A DNA stretch of 64,000 nucleotides from Opitutia bacterium (GCA_018675995.1 JABGWZ010000105.1:1-64000); one strand, 5' to 3'. Numbered from the stretch's first letter, positions 49,866-60,276 are shown. The notes: generated by a model from the sequence alone, not told the origin. Numbers and translations are program-made.

Positions 49866-50432
49866 ATGAGCGAAGAAGAAAAAAAAGAAGATGTTACTCC
49901 TATTGAGGAGAAAGCACAAAAACTCGAAAAAGTTGAAAAGGCTGAGAAGCCTGAAAAAGAAAATTCTCCTGCAGAAGGTAAAGATGAGAAGGAGGCAAAA
50001 GTAGAGAAGAAAGAAGAAACTGCAGCGGATTTGCTTGGTGCCAATATTGAGCAGGTAAAAATTCGTAAAGCAAAAGGAAGCAAAAATATCACTTCTGGCA
50101 TTTGTTATGTGGTTGCTACATTCAACAATACTAAAGTTTCATTTACTGACATGAAGGGTAATGTTATATCCTGGTCCAGTTCTGGAAAATGTAACTTCAG
50201 AGGCTCGCGTAAATCTACTGCTTATGCTGCACAGGTTGTAACACAAGATGCAGGTAAAGTAGCAATGTCTCATGGCATGAAAGAAGTCTTGGTAAAAGTT
50301 AAAGGTCCCGGCATGGGGCGAGATTCTGCAATCCGTGCATTACAAAGTTTGGGATTTAGCGTATCATCTATTTTGGATGTTACGCCCATTCCTCACAATG
50401 GTTGTCGAGCACCCAAGAGACGCCGCGTTTAA
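49866..50432 (+). CDS. rpsK: 30S ribosomal protein S11 with charged N-terminal extension
   Basis: 188 residues against about 129 for the family. The core, from about residue 65, is complete ([19 protein letters not shown], then [14 protein letters not shown] and [12 protein letters not shown]). The first 60 residues are an extension made almost entirely of Glu and Lys with some Ala and Pro, likely disordered or a charged helix. There is no later ATG that would start the core alone. S11 lies on the 30S platform near the E site, so the tail could reach neighbouring rRNA or bound factors. Confidence 0.93.
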   Translation: MSEEEKKEDVTPIEEKAQKLEKVEKAEKPEKENSPAEGKDEKEAKVEKKEETAADLLGANIEQVKIRKAKGSKNITSGICYVVATFNNTKVSFTDMKGNVISWSSSGKCNFRGSRKSTAYAAQVVTQDAGKVAMSHGMKEVLVKVKGPGMGRDSAIRALQSLGFSVSSILDVTPIPHNGCRAPKRRRV

Positions 50433-50466
50433 TTTACACTATTACTACAGTTAGAAAGTCTTAATT

Positions 50467-51075
50467 ATGTCACGCTACACAGGTCCCACTACTAGAATCA
50501 ATCGCCGTTTTGGAATGGCTTTATTTCCAGCAAATAAAGCATTCGAGAGAAGGGCTTACCCGCCGGGGCAACATGGCCCAAATTTTCGCAGAAAAGTAAG
50601 CGATTATGGACTAGGTTTAATCGAAAAACAAAAATTAAGGCTCATGTACGGTTTAACCGAAAAACAGTTCCGTAATATGTACGAACGTGCGAAGAGGAAA
50701 AAGGGAGTTACCGGTGAAGTTTTTCTTACAATGCTAGAGACACGCCTTGATAATGTTGTTTATCGCTTAGGATTTGCCAAAACAAGACAAGCTGCCAGGC
50801 AATTTGTTAATCATGGTCATCTTTTGGTAAACGGTAAAAAAGTTGATATTCCAAGTTTTGTTGTATCCGAGGGTGATGAAATTGGAGTAAGAGAGAAAAC
50901 TTCCTCTCGTCAAGTGGCTACGAAAAATTTGGAGGGTTCTCAGTACCACCCTTCTCCCCCATGGGTTGAAGTAAATGCCGATTCCCTTCAGGGAACGGTA
51001 ACTCGTTTGCCACAAGCTGATGAACTCGAGCAAAGCGTAAATGTCCAACTTGTCGTCGAATTTTACAGTCGTTAA
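50467..51075 (+). CDS. rpsD: 30S ribosomal protein S4
   Basis: 202 residues. Initiates 30S assembly. RFGMALFPANKAFERRAYPPGQHG at the start in adjoining motifs, and the S4 RNA-binding domain (LDNVVYRLGFAKTRQAARQ). The zinc cysteines of some S4 forms are absent. In E. coli it represses the alpha operon; no such site was recognised here. Confidence 0.97.
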   Translation: MSRYTGPTTRINRRFGMALFPANKAFERRAYPPGQHGPNFRRKVSDYGLGLIEKQKLRLMYGLTEKQFRNMYERAKRKKGVTGEVFLTMLETRLDNVVYRLGFAKTRQAARQFVNHGHLLVNGKKVDIPSFVVSEGDEIGVREKTSSRQVATKNLEGSQYHPSPPWVEVNADSLQGTVTRLPQADELEQSVNVQLVVEFYSR

Positions 51076-51116
51076 CTATTAAATAAACTTTTTAAGCTCA
51101 ACCCCCACAAATTATC

Positions 51117-52115
51117 ATGGCAACAAGATTAGGAAAATTTGAATTACCAAATCGTCTCGTAAAAGAAGAGGAAACAGCTACTGAAAAGTACGCTAAATTT
51201 ATTGCAGATCCTTTTGAATCCGGATACGGACATACCATTGGCAACGCTTTTCGTAGAGTACTTCTCAGTTCAATAGAGGGTGCAGCGATCTCATCTATCA
51301 AAATCGAAGGTGTTCAACACGAATTTCAAAGCGTTGATGGTATTGTCGAGGATGTAACTGATATAGTTTTGAATTTGAAAAAAATTCTTATTATAAGTCA
51401 CAAGGCTGAGCCTGTTTCGATTACTTTAGATGTTGAAAAAGAGGGCGAAATCACCGCTGGTGATATTTCTCCTATTGAGGGCATTGAAATTATTAACCCT
51501 GAACAAATCATTCTGACAACTGACCGTAAGCAGAAAGTCTTTGCGGAAATGACCGTTACTGTAGGTCGAGGGTTTTGTTTGGGTGAAGATAGTAAAGACG
51601 ATGGCCAACCCATTGGTATGATCAATGTCGATGCTCTTTACAGCCCAGTAAAACTTGTTAAATATGATGTTCAGAATACCCGTGTTGGTCAAATGACTGA
51701 CTACGATAAATTAATTCTAGAGGTTAATACAGACGGTCGTATTTCCCCTGACGACGCACTTAAGCAATCTGCTGCAATCCTTCGCCACCATTTAGATGTA
51801 TTTGATCAGATAAGCGAAGAACAAATTGAATTCGAAAGCCATACTAAAGAAGTAAGCGAAGAGCAAAATCGCCTTAAGAACTTGCTAAGCATGAGTGTAA
51901 ATGAAATTGAATTATCCGTTCGAGCGGCTAATTGCCTTAATAATGCAAACATAACTACTGTAGGAGAACTTGCTACCAAGTCTGAACCGGAAATGCTTAA
52001 GTATAGAAACTTTGGTAAGAAGTCACTTAACGAGATCAAAGCTAAACTTGAACAATTAGGTTTATCTTTAGGTATGAAATTTGAAAGTCGTTTATTGGAA
52101 ACGATCGCTAACTAA
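51117..52115 (+). CDS. rpoA: DNA-directed RNA polymerase subunit alpha
   Basis: 332 residues. The N-terminal domain dimerises and builds the polymerase core (GYGHTIGNAFRRVLLSS). A linker of about 20 residues precedes the C-terminal domain, which binds UP elements and activators (ELSVRAANCLNNANITTVGEL). Both domains are complete. Placed between rpsD and rplQ as usual. Confidence 0.98.
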   Translation: MATRLGKFELPNRLVKEEETATEKYAKFIADPFESGYGHTIGNAFRRVLLSSIEGAAISSIKIEGVQHEFQSVDGIVEDVTDIVLNLKKILIISHKAEPVSITLDVEKEGEITAGDISPIEGIEIINPEQIILTTDRKQKVFAEMTVTVGRGFCLGEDSKDDGQPIGMINVDALYSPVKLVKYDVQNTRVGQMTDYDKLILEVNTDGRISPDDALKQSAAILRHHLDVFDQISEEQIEFESHTKEVSEEQNRLKNLLSMSVNEIELSVRAANCLNNANITTVGELATKSEPEMLKYRNFGKKSLNEIKAKLEQLGLSLGMKFESRLLETIAN

Positions 52116-52132
52116 ACAACTGATTTAACAAG

Positions 52133-52834
52133 ATGAGACATCGTAAACACAATCATCTACTTGGTGTTAAAACTGCACACCGTACTTCACTGATTGCAAA
52201 CCTGTCTTGCTCGCTTATTGAAAACGGACGAATCAAGACCACCATTGCAAAGGCCAGAGCTCTGCGCCCTGCTATTGAGAAAGCTATTACTTTAGCCAAA
52301 AAAGCTCATGCCACTGATGACTTGGCTAAGAAACTTCATTATCGAAGACAAGCAATTGCTCGGTTGAGAAGTAAACTGGCTGTGAAAAAGCTTTTTGATG
52401 AATTAGTTGGTCAATTCGCGGGAAGAAACGGTGGGTATACCAGAATTTATAAACTCGCAATTCCTCGCTTAGGCGATGCCGCTGAAATGGGAATCATTGA
52501 ATTTGTCGAAGAACTTCAAAAGAAGAAATCTAAGAAGAAAAGAAGCTCTACTAAATCAATAGCGAACAAATCAAAAACTGAAGACAAAGATATTGATGCT
52601 ACTGAATCTACAGAGCAGTCTAAAGAATCGAGTGACTCTCAATCCTTAGATACAGAAGTTTCAACTAGCGAATCTGAAGAAAAGAAGGATATTGAAAAAG
52701 GTTCTGCTACATCTGAAAAATCAGATACAGAAGGCAATGAAGATGTCTCCGAAGCGGACAATGAAGGTACAGCAACTGACTCATCTAAAAAGAATTCAGA
52801 TACCGAAGCTACTTCAGGTTCTGCCTCACAATAA
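52133..52834 (+). CDS. rplQ: 50S ribosomal protein L17 with long low-complexity tail
   Basis: 233 residues, about twice the family minimum. Residues 1-128 form the usual L17 (MRHRKHNHLLG, RTSLIANLSCSLIENGRI). The tail begins with a Lys-rich stretch (KKKSKKKRSS) and continues as about 90 residues rich in Ser, Glu, Asp and Thr, surely disordered. Tails of this kind on L17 occur in several phyla. The last gene of the ribosomal cluster; no strong terminator is seen after it. Confidence 0.94.
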   Translation: MRHRKHNHLLGVKTAHRTSLIANLSCSLIENGRIKTTIAKARALRPAIEKAITLAKKAHATDDLAKKLHYRRQAIARLRSKLAVKKLFDELVGQFAGRNGGYTRIYKLAIPRLGDAAEMGIIEFVEELQKKKSKKKRSSTKSIANKSKTEDKDIDATESTEQSKESSDSQSLDTEVSTSESEEKKDIEKGSATSEKSDTEGNEDVSEADNEGTATDSSKKNSDTEATSGSASQ

Positions 52835-52835
52835 T

Positions 52836-52931
52836 TTGCAGAATAAGAAATCTTTTAAAAGAACTTATTTATTTGGCTTAGTTTGTGTTGCTACAGGCAA
52901 CGCATATGCTTTTGTTTTCTTATTTCAGTAA
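52836..52931 (+). CDS. Possible small hydrophobic protein, 31 residues
   Basis: Between rplQ and guaA an open frame with a TTG start encodes a short basic start (LQNKKSFKRTYLFG) and one hydrophobic stretch that could span the membrane. It begins 1 base after the rplQ stop. It has no Shine-Dalgarno site and no known family. It may well be chance, since the frame continues upstream inside rplQ. Confidence 0.2.
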   Translation: MQNKKSFKRTYLFGLVCVATGNAYAFVFLFQ

Positions 52932-52961
52932 TTAAGAAGTCATTTCTAATTTTATATATTT

Positions 52962-54500
52962 ATGCCTCATACTATAGTAGTTCTAGATTTTGGTTCGCAA
53001 TATACTCAGGTTATTGCAAGGCGAATTCGGGAGGCAAATGTTTACTCTAAGGTTCTTCCTTTCAATACTGCAATCAGTGAGATCAATAAAATTAATCCCG
53101 CTGGGATTATATTATCAGGCGGCCCAGCAAGTGTTCACACTAAGGGAGCTCCAAAACCCAAAAAAGAAATTTTTAACTTAGGCATTCCAATTCTCGGAAT
53201 TTGTTACGGCTTACAATTAATGGCGTCAATGCTCGGTGGAGAAGTTAAGAAAAGCCAACTCAGAGAATATGGTCGCGGAAAGTTGACCATTCTAAAAAAA
53301 GGACTTCTTTTAAAGAATTTACCAAAACAACTTACCGTTTGGAATTCCCATGGTGATTGTCTGGTTAGTCTGCCGAAGGGTTTTCAAGCATTGGCTAAAA
53401 CTGAAAACTCGAGTTATGCATCAATTGAAAACTCTGATAAAAAGTTTTATGGAATACAGTTTCACCCAGAAGTAGAACATTCTGAAAAAGGTGTAGAAAT
53501 AATTAGAAACTTTCTTTTTACTGTTTGTAAGTGTAAAGCAGATTGGGGGATGGATGATTTTACCATTTCCGCAGTTAATGAAATTAAGCAGAAAGTAGGG
53601 GGGAAGAAAGTAATTCTAGGCTTAAGCGGTGGAGTCGACTCGTCAGTCGCTGCTGCATTAATTCATCGAGCTATTGGCAACCAGCTAACTTGTATTTTTG
53701 TTGATAACGGCTTGCTTAGATTAAACGAACGCGAGCAGGTTAAAGAGCTATTTAAACAGCACATACCCGGTAAACTAAAAGTTGTTCTTGCTGGAAATTT
53801 ATTTCTTTCAAAGCTTAAAGGTGTAACCGATCCGGAGAAAAAAAGAAAAATCATCGGAAAAACATTTATCGAAGTATTTGATGCAGAAGTAAGAAAACTG
53901 GGAAAAGTTGATTATCTTGCTCAGGGAACATTGTATCCAGATGTCATCGAAAGCGTTCCAATTGAGGGCAACCCAGCTTCATTAATTAAAAGTCATCATA
54001 ATGTTGGTGGTTTACCAAAGAAAATGAAGTTAGCTTTGTTGGAACCACTTCGGGAATTATTTAAAGATGAGGTCAGAAACTTGGGGCGTTCTCTTGGTCT
54101 CAGCGAATATGTTTTAATGCGCCACCCATTTCCTGGTCCAGGACTTGGAGTCCGCGTAATAGGCGCTCTTACATCAAAAAATTTGAGAGTCTTGAGGGAA
54201 GCTGACTCTATTTTTATTGATGAACTAAACAGTTCTGGTTGGTATCATAAACTTTGGCAGGCATTTTGTGTTTTTCTTCCCGTTAAAAGTGTTGGCGTGA
54301 TGGGTGACGAAAGAACTTATGAAAATGTAATTTCACTCAGGGCGGTAACAAGTAGCGATGCTATGACAGCAGATTGGGCTCAATTACCTGACAAATTATT
54401 AAGGAAAGTTTCTAATCGAATCATTAATGAAGTAAAAGGAGCTAATCGGGTTGTTTATGATATTAGTTCTAAGCCACCTAGCACGATAGAGTGGGAGTAG
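52962..54500 (+). CDS. guaA: GMP synthase (glutamine-hydrolysing)
   Basis: Converts XMP to GMP using ATP and glutamine. The 512 residues have the class I amidotransferase domain (C81 in GICYGLQ, H168 and E170 in QFHPEVE), the ATP pyrophosphatase domain (SGGVDSS, 222-228) and the C-terminal dimer domain ending in [10 protein letters not shown]. Single-chain, two-domain form. 15 bases before hisD; purine and histidine synthesis are linked through AICAR. Confidence 0.98.
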   Translation: MPHTIVVLDFGSQYTQVIARRIREANVYSKVLPFNTAISEINKINPAGIILSGGPASVHTKGAPKPKKEIFNLGIPILGICYGLQLMASMLGGEVKKSQLREYGRGKLTILKKGLLLKNLPKQLTVWNSHGDCLVSLPKGFQALAKTENSSYASIENSDKKFYGIQFHPEVEHSEKGVEIIRNFLFTVCKCKADWGMDDFTISAVNEIKQKVGGKKVILGLSGGVDSSVAAALIHRAIGNQLTCIFVDNGLLRLNEREQVKELFKQHIPGKLKVVLAGNLFLSKLKGVTDPEKKRKIIGKTFIEVFDAEVRKLGKVDYLAQGTLYPDVIESVPIEGNPASLIKSHHNVGGLPKKMKLALLEPLRELFKDEVRNLGRSLGLSEYVLMRHPFPGPGLGVRVIGALTSKNLRVLREADSIFIDELNSSGWYHKLWQAFCVFLPVKSVGVMGDERTYENVISLRAVTSSDAMTADWAQLPDKLLRKVSNRIINEVKGANRVVYDISSKPPSTIEWE

Positions 54501-54515
54501 TCTCCCCTAGATCAT

Positions 54516-55811
54516 ATGAATGAAGGATTTACAAGATATAATGATGGTTTGTTTGAAACATTAGGTGAATTTTGTTCCTTTTCTAGTTCTCAAGATCAAG
54601 TGCAGAGAGTTGTTGAAGAAATACTTCAAGACATAAAGCTCAATGGGGATGAAGCGTTACTAAGAAGAACTTTACTTTATGATAAAGCGACCTTAACTAA
54701 AAGAGAGCTTGCTGTAAGTAAATCAGAATTAGATATTGCTCGTAAGCGCTTATCTGAGACTGAAAATAAAAGCATTCTGGATGCGATTAAGAATGTTACT
54801 CTTTTCCATGAGAAAAGTATTCCAGAGAATTGGAACAGTGTTAATTTACATGGAGCAAAAGTAGGTGAATTATATTACCCTATTCGTAGAGTTGGAATCT
54901 ATATTCCAGGGGGAAATGTGCCTTTAATTTCGACAGTCATTATGACTGTTACTCTTGCTAGGGTTGCAAATGTTAATGAAATTGTAGTTGTTACCCCCCC
55001 AGATTCCAATGGCATGATTGCCCCACAAATGCTGGCAACGTTAGATATTCTTGGTATTAAAGAAATTTATAAGGCAGGTGGAGCTCAAGCTATTGCTGCT
55101 TTGGCATATGGTACTGAAACAATACCTGTTGTGGATAAGATATTTGGACCAGGAAACTCCTTTGTAAATGAGGCGAAAAGACAGGTTTACGGAACTGTCG
55201 GAATCGATTTACTACCTGGCCCAAGTGAAGTAATGGTAATTGCGGATTCAACCGCAAATGCATCTTTTGTTGCTGCAGCTTTGCTTGCTCAAGCCGAACA
55301 TGGGTCTGGAAAGGAAAAAATCTTCTTACTTTTTTCTGAAGAGAAACAGTTCCAAGAAATTCTAGTTGAGATCAATCTGCAGTTGGAAAAATTAACCCAT
55401 AAAGAAGCTATAAGAAAAGTCCTTACAAATGGATTCTTAGCAGTTCATCTTTCCTCATTAGAGCGAATGGTAGAAGTTGCCAATTTTGTTGCCCCAGAGC
55501 ATTTAGAATTACAGGTTGACGACTGTAATGTGGATTACTTGGTCAAAAATATTACCACGGCCGGAGCATTTCTTGTAGGGCATATGACCGCTACATCGCT
55601 AGGAGATTTTCTTGCTGGTCCAAGTCATGTTTTACCTACGGGAAGATCCTCACGCTTTTCATCCGGCTTACGGTTGCATGACTTTTTACGTCGTTCGAGT
55701 TTTATAAAATACGATAAAGATTCATCCATAAAAGCAGCACCAGCGTTGAAGGTTTTTGCTGAAATGGAAAAACTTGACGGTCATGGTAGGTCGTTTTCTA
55801 TTCGACTCTGA
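54516..55811 (+). CDS. hisD: Histidinol dehydrogenase
   Basis: Last enzyme of histidine synthesis, oxidising histidinol to histidine with NAD and zinc. The 431 residues hold RRVGIYIPGG, GPGNSFVNEAKRQVYGTVGID in two adjoining motifs, the zinc ligands around LLAQAEHG, and the catalytic FVAPEHLEL. First of the group hisD-hisC-hisB-hisH. Confidence 0.97.
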   Translation: MNEGFTRYNDGLFETLGEFCSFSSSQDQVQRVVEEILQDIKLNGDEALLRRTLLYDKATLTKRELAVSKSELDIARKRLSETENKSILDAIKNVTLFHEKSIPENWNSVNLHGAKVGELYYPIRRVGIYIPGGNVPLISTVIMTVTLARVANVNEIVVVTPPDSNGMIAPQMLATLDILGIKEIYKAGGAQAIAALAYGTETIPVVDKIFGPGNSFVNEAKRQVYGTVGIDLLPGPSEVMVIADSTANASFVAAALLAQAEHGSGKEKIFLLFSEEKQFQEILVEINLQLEKLTHKEAIRKVLTNGFLAVHLSSLERMVEVANFVAPEHLELQVDDCNVDYLVKNITTAGAFLVGHMTATSLGDFLAGPSHVLPTGRSSRFSSGLRLHDFLRRSSFIKYDKDSSIKAAPALKVFAEMEKLDGHGRSFSIRL

Positions 55812-55829
55812 AAAGTCTGATTTCTCAAA

Positions 55830-56927
55830 ATGTTCACTAACGACCTTGTCTCCCAAAATATTTCAGGTCATGAACCTTATATTCCTGGTAGGCAGCCAAA
55901 GTTAAATGCTGAAACGATCAAACTTAATACAAATGAAAACCCCTACCCGCCATCACCTCTTATTTCAGATGGACTTCATGAACATATTGACAATCTTAGG
56001 CTCTACCCAGATTCATCTTGTGAAGAGTTAAGAAATTCAATTGCACAGCTCCATAGTGTAGATCCAGATGAGGTCATAATTGGAAATGGATCAGATGATA
56101 TTCTGAATCTATGTACACGTTGTTTTTCTGATGTATCCAAACCAATAGGTTTTTTTGAACCAAGTTACTCGCTTTATAATGTTTTAGGCTCTCTACAGGG
56201 TTGTCCGGTAAAAAAAATACCATTTCAAGATAATACATTCGAAATCAAAAATGATCTTGTCTCAAAATCAAAAACGAATTTATTTTTTATAACAAGCCCA
56301 CATGCACCTACCGGAAGGACTTATGAAAATTCTCTTTTTTCTTCTATTTTAAAAAATTATCGTGGTATTTTAGTTATTGATGAAGCTTACGCTGATTTCG
56401 CATCTACCAATGCAATAAACTTATTAAAAGAAAGCGAAAGGCTAATTATTACTAGAACTCTTTCAAAGTCTTATTCACTTGCAGGGTTACGAGTGGGGTA
56501 TGGTTTAGGATCTAAGAAAATAATTTCTGTTCTTAACCGTGCAAGAGAAGTTTATAATGTGGACAGAATTGCTCAGTATATTGCATGGGTTGCCTTGAAC
56601 GACCGAGATTATTTTTCAGAGACAAAAACAAAGATTATTAACTCTCGAGAAAAACTTTATTCTAAGTTTAAAGAATGGGGGTGGGATACTTACAAAAGTG
56701 GTGCCAACTTTTTATTTACCCGTCCGGTTGATAATAATGGTAATAGTGGAAAAGATATTGCTCAATCGTTATTTAATTTTTTGCAGCACCACCAAATTTT
56801 CACCCGTTATTTCCCAGCACACATTTTAACTGAACCATATTTGAGAATCAGTATTGGCAAAGAAAGAGAAATGGATATGCTAGTTACTAAATTGATTCAA
56901 TGGCAAACCAAAGATCTGCAAGTATAA
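55830..56927 (+). CDS. hisC: Histidinol-phosphate aminotransferase
   Basis: PLP enzyme of fold type I that makes histidinol phosphate. The 365 residues show the start motif [16 protein letters not shown], the aspartate in DEAYADF, and the PLP lysine K213 in [16 protein letters not shown]. The C-terminus overlaps hisB by 28 bases. Confidence 0.96.
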   Translation: MFTNDLVSQNISGHEPYIPGRQPKLNAETIKLNTNENPYPPSPLISDGLHEHIDNLRLYPDSSCEELRNSIAQLHSVDPDEVIIGNGSDDILNLCTRCFSDVSKPIGFFEPSYSLYNVLGSLQGCPVKKIPFQDNTFEIKNDLVSKSKTNLFFITSPHAPTGRTYENSLFSSILKNYRGILVIDEAYADFASTNAINLLKESERLIITRTLSKSYSLAGLRVGYGLGSKKIISVLNRAREVYNVDRIAQYIAWVALNDRDYFSETKTKIINSREKLYSKFKEWGWDTYKSGANFLFTRPVDNNGNSGKDIAQSLFNFLQHHQIFTRYFPAHILTEPYLRISIGKEREMDMLVTKLIQWQTKDLQV

Positions 56928-57502
56928 GTCGGAAAACGAATGAAACAAACATCGAGATTTCTCTGAATCTCGATGGTGTTGGCAGTGGAAAGATTACGTC
57001 CGGAATTCCTTTTTTTGATCATATGCTGGAATTATTTTCAAAGCATGGTTTTTTTGATCTAACGATAGATGCAAAAGGGGACATAGACATTGATTATCAC
57101 CATTTAGTCGAAGATATGGGTATCACCTTAGGGCAGGCCTTTAAAAAAGCATTGGGTAACAAGTCAGGGATAAAGCGTTATGGCTTTTTTGTTCTCCCTA
57201 TGGATGAAACTTTAGTTAGCGTTGCACTTGACTTAAGCAATCGTGCTTTCCTTGTTTATGACGCGAATGCACCTATATCAATGGTACGAGATTTTAATAT
57301 ATTATTGTTTAAGGAGTTTTTTCAAGCGTTTGCTAATGAAGCAGGATGTAACCTACATATTAGATTAGAGCACGGAAAGGAACCGCATCATATTGCAGAA
57401 GCAATATTTAAGGGGTTTGCTAAGGCATTAGATATGGCTACTCAAACTGAGTCCCGCTTAGATGGTGGCGTGCCTTCAACTAAGGGCACCCTCTCCTCTT
57501 AA
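56900..57502 (+). CDS. hisB: Imidazoleglycerol-phosphate dehydratase
   Basis: Dehydrates IGP to imidazole acetol phosphate. The 200 residues have the two His-rich manganese sites: [13 protein letters not shown] with [11 protein letters not shown], and [14 protein letters not shown]. It is the single-domain form without the phosphatase of E. coli HisB, so a separate histidinol phosphatase is needed; the HisN-like gene at 22.4 kb could supply it. The start lies 28 bases inside hisC, chosen because [12 protein letters not shown] fits the family N-terminus. Confidence 0.96.
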   Translation: MANQRSASISRKTNETNIEISLNLDGVGSGKITSGIPFFDHMLELFSKHGFFDLTIDAKGDIDIDYHHLVEDMGITLGQAFKKALGNKSGIKRYGFFVLPMDETLVSVALDLSNRAFLVYDANAPISMVRDFNILLFKEFFQAFANEAGCNLHIRLEHGKEPHHIAEAIFKGFAKALDMATQTESRLDGGVPSTKGTLSS

Positions 57503-57517
57503 GTTGAATATAAGCCT

Positions 57518-58165
57518 ATGTCATTAGGTGGTCATAGGATTGGCATTCTTGATTACGGTACGGGTAATCTGAGGAGTGTTGAGAAAGCATTCTTTCACTT
57601 AGGTGCAAATGTAAAAATAATAACCTCTCCTGATAATTTGGCTGAAATTGACGCATTAGTTTTCCCGGGTCAGGGTACTTTTGACCAGTGTATGCAGGCA
57701 TTAGAAGAAAAGGGTTTCTCGGTTGCAATTAAGGAATGGATTCAGCTCGGAAAACCTTTCCTAGGAGTTTGTTTGGGTCTTCAGGCGCTATTTGAAAGAT
57801 CTGAAGAAGGTCAAAAACTTGGCCTTGGAATATTACCGGGTTATGTAAAAAAGTTTTCTTTGAAAAAAAAATTCAAAATTCCTCATATGGGTTGGAATGC
57901 GGTGGAATGGGGAAATTTATCTGCTAACCCAATTACCAATGGATTGGATAATGGAGATCAATTTTATTTTGTTCATAGTTATCATGTTGTCCTCGAAGAC
58001 GATTCACTGAATACTATTACTAGTAGCTATGGATACCCTTTTGTAAGCGGAATTTTATTTGATAATTGTTTCGCAACTCAATTTCATCCCGAAAAAAGTC
58101 AGGCAAAAGGTTTGCAAATTTACCGAAATTTCATTGAAAAGGTAGTTGCAGATAATTCTCCCTAG
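57518..58165 (+). CDS. hisH: Imidazole glycerol phosphate synthase, glutamine amidotransferase subunit
   Basis: Supplies ammonia to HisF. 215 residues with the catalytic cysteine C85 (GVCLGLQALF) and QFHPEKS holding His and Glu. LDYGTGNLRSVEKAF at the start is typical. hisA and hisF, its partners, are not adjacent; citrate synthase follows. Confidence 0.97.
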   Translation: MSLGGHRIGILDYGTGNLRSVEKAFFHLGANVKIITSPDNLAEIDALVFPGQGTFDQCMQALEEKGFSVAIKEWIQLGKPFLGVCLGLQALFERSEEGQKLGLGILPGYVKKFSLKKKFKIPHMGWNAVEWGNLSANPITNGLDNGDQFYFVHSYHVVLEDDSLNTITSSYGYPFVSGILFDNCFATQFHPEKSQAKGLQIYRNFIEKVVADNSP

Positions 58166-58199
58166 AATATCTCACATTATTCTTAATACCCCACTTCTC

Positions 58200-59486
58200 A
58201 TGGATAACAATGCAACACTGACTATTGGTGATAACGACTTTACCCTAAACATGCTTGAGGGCGCTGAATCTGAACTCGCCATCGATATCAGTCAACTGCG
58301 CAAGCAGAGCAAAGTAATTACTTTTGATGATGGTTATGGCAATACCGGCTCGTGTGAAAGTAAAGTTACTTTTATTGATGGTGACAAAGGTATTCTCCGT
58401 TATCGCGGTTTTGATATTGCTGATCTTGCAAATCGCTCAAACTTTTTGGAAACATCTTACCTTTTAATCTATGGAGAGTTACCCACATCCATAGAACTTT
58501 CTAGTTTTACTGAAAGAATCTCAAGCTATGCAGATCTTCCTGATGATGTTATTTCTGTAATAAAGGCACTTCCGGCAAAGACTCACCCAATGGGCGTATT
58601 AGCCTCTGCAATGCAAGCTCTAGGTGGTACATATCCCCAATTTTGCACCAATAACCGTAAGACTGACTTAGAAACATTTGATGAATCAGCTGCACTGATT
58701 ATGTCGGCAATGCGAACTATTGCCTCAACAAGGCACAGGTTTTTACAAAATGAGGTTTTGCCGAAATCCAACCCAGCTAACAGTTATTGTGAGAATTTTC
58801 TCAATATGATGTTTAGGAATGACTCTGATTCGACAGAAATACCTCCTTCTGTGGAGAGTGCATTGGATTTAATTTTTTTATTACATGCTGATCATGAACA
58901 AAACTGCTCAACATCAACCTGCAGAATGATTGCCTCTGGGGGAGCAAATCCGTTTGCTTCTCTTGCTGGTGGGGTATCTGCATTATGGGGCCCTCTTCAT
59001 GGTGGAGCAAATATGGCAGTTATAAAAATGCTCAACGAGATTCATGAAGCTGGTGACGATGGTAGTCGTTTTATTGAATCTGCCAAGCAGGGTAAAACTC
59101 GTTTAATGGGTTTTGGTCATCGCGTTTACAGAAACTACGACCCAAGAGCTAAAATTCTAAAATCCGCGTGCGACGATGCGTTAGAAGCATTAGGTTTAAG
59201 CAGCCCTATCCTCTCGATCGCTCGAAGGCTCGAAGAAGAGGCATTAAAGGATTCCTATTTTGTTGAAAGAAAACTTTATCCTAATGTAGATTTTTACAGT
59301 GGAATAATTTTGCAAGCATTAGGATTTCCAACAGATATGTTTACAGTACTTTTTGCTATTGGTAGAGCACCAGGTTGGTTAGCACATTGGAAAGAAATTG
59401 CTGAGAATGGGAAAAAAATTCACCGCCCTCGACAAATTTATCAAGGTCACACACTAAGGGCTTACCAAGAATTAGAAAATAGGTAA
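58200..59486 (+). CDS. gltA: Citrate synthase (type II)
   Basis: Condenses acetyl-CoA and oxaloacetate, entry to the TCA cycle. I chose the ATG giving MDNNATLTIG (428 residues), since an earlier in-frame ATG lies inside hisH. It has the N-terminal small domain of the hexameric bacterial form, the catalytic histidines in WGPLHGGANMAV and GFGHRVYRNYDPRA, and the aspartate in NVDFYSG. The end is convergent with a membrane protein gene 19 bases away. Confidence 0.97.
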   Translation: MDNNATLTIGDNDFTLNMLEGAESELAIDISQLRKQSKVITFDDGYGNTGSCESKVTFIDGDKGILRYRGFDIADLANRSNFLETSYLLIYGELPTSIELSSFTERISSYADLPDDVISVIKALPAKTHPMGVLASAMQALGGTYPQFCTNNRKTDLETFDESAALIMSAMRTIASTRHRFLQNEVLPKSNPANSYCENFLNMMFRNDSDSTEIPPSVESALDLIFLLHADHEQNCSTSTCRMIASGGANPFASLAGGVSALWGPLHGGANMAVIKMLNEIHEAGDDGSRFIESAKQGKTRLMGFGHRVYRNYDPRAKILKSACDDALEALGLSSPILSIARRLEEEALKDSYFVERKLYPNVDFYSGIILQALGFPTDMFTVLFAIGRAPGWLAHWKEIAENGKKIHRPRQIYQGHTLRAYQELENR

Positions 59487-59505
59487 GCTGTACTGGTATT
59501 GCCTT

Positions 59506-60276
59506 TTATTTAGTGTTGGATTGATTCAGCACTTCTTCAAGAGTAAGCCCAGCTAACTGACGAATACCTTTAATAAGAAGCCAAAAAGTGTATGCACTAA
59601 CAATCATACACGGCAAAGAGATGATCGGGAAACTTAAAGCCATCATTGTCCCTACCTCCTCATTAAAAGATCGCATGTCAATAAAGGGTTCAGTTTTTAC
59701 GATATAAATTGCAAGAATGTAGTTCAGGCATGCACTCATAATGAATGTAAGAGCGATAAACCAGGTGCACTTCTTTAATAAATCGTTAAATTGATCAGTT
59801 GTGTTTCGTTCAACTAATGCTTGATCAACTAGGTCAACCTGGATGACTTGGGGGTTATACAAAAATAGCTTAACAAGTGGCGTTTTTGTTTTTAAGGTTA
59901 CGATTGTTGCGATTGCTAAAATTGTTGGAAGAGCAGCTTCTTTTATCGCAAACATTGAAACTGTTGCTCCAGGTATTAGCCCAATTCCACCAGTCAGTAA
60001 TACACTTACAAATCCTAGCACGGATATATAATTTAGTTTTTTTCTTCGAATATAGTCCCACAGTCCATAGCTTACGGGAAATGATAGTGCAATAACTAGC
60101 ATTATAGAATCCACCAAGGTATCATCTTTTGAAATTTGAAAAAAATCTTCCAGATGTGAGCCGAACCAATCGTATCCCTTGGTTAGTAAAAGGTATGGCA
60201 CTATAATATTAAATCCTATATTTAAAAGCATGCTTTCTTTTTTAGGTTTACTATGGCTGGTAATTGATTGAATCAT
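59506..60276 (-). CDS. Multi-pass inner membrane protein of unknown function
   Basis: 256 residues with about six hydrophobic helices (near residues 20-35, 58-72, 82-105, 112-125, 170-190, 215-240). A hydrophilic stretch of 35 residues splits the helices into two groups (residues 135-165). It may belong to the loosely defined VC0807-like membrane proteins, from general look only. No catalytic or transport motif seen. Convergent with citrate synthase and divergent from coaB. Confidence 0.7.
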   Translation of the reverse strand: MIQSITSHSKPKKESMLLNIGFNIIVPYLLLTKGYDWFGSHLEDFFQISKDDTLVDSIMLVIALSFPVSYGLWDYIRRKKLNYISVLGFVSVLLTGGIGLIPGATVSMFAIKEAALPTILAIATIVTLKTKTPLVKLFLYNPQVIQVDLVDQALVERNTTDQFNDLLKKCTWFIALTFIMSACLNYILAIYIVKTEPFIDMRSFNEEVGTMMALSFPIISLPCMIVSAYTFWLLIKGIRQLAGLTLEEVLNQSNTK

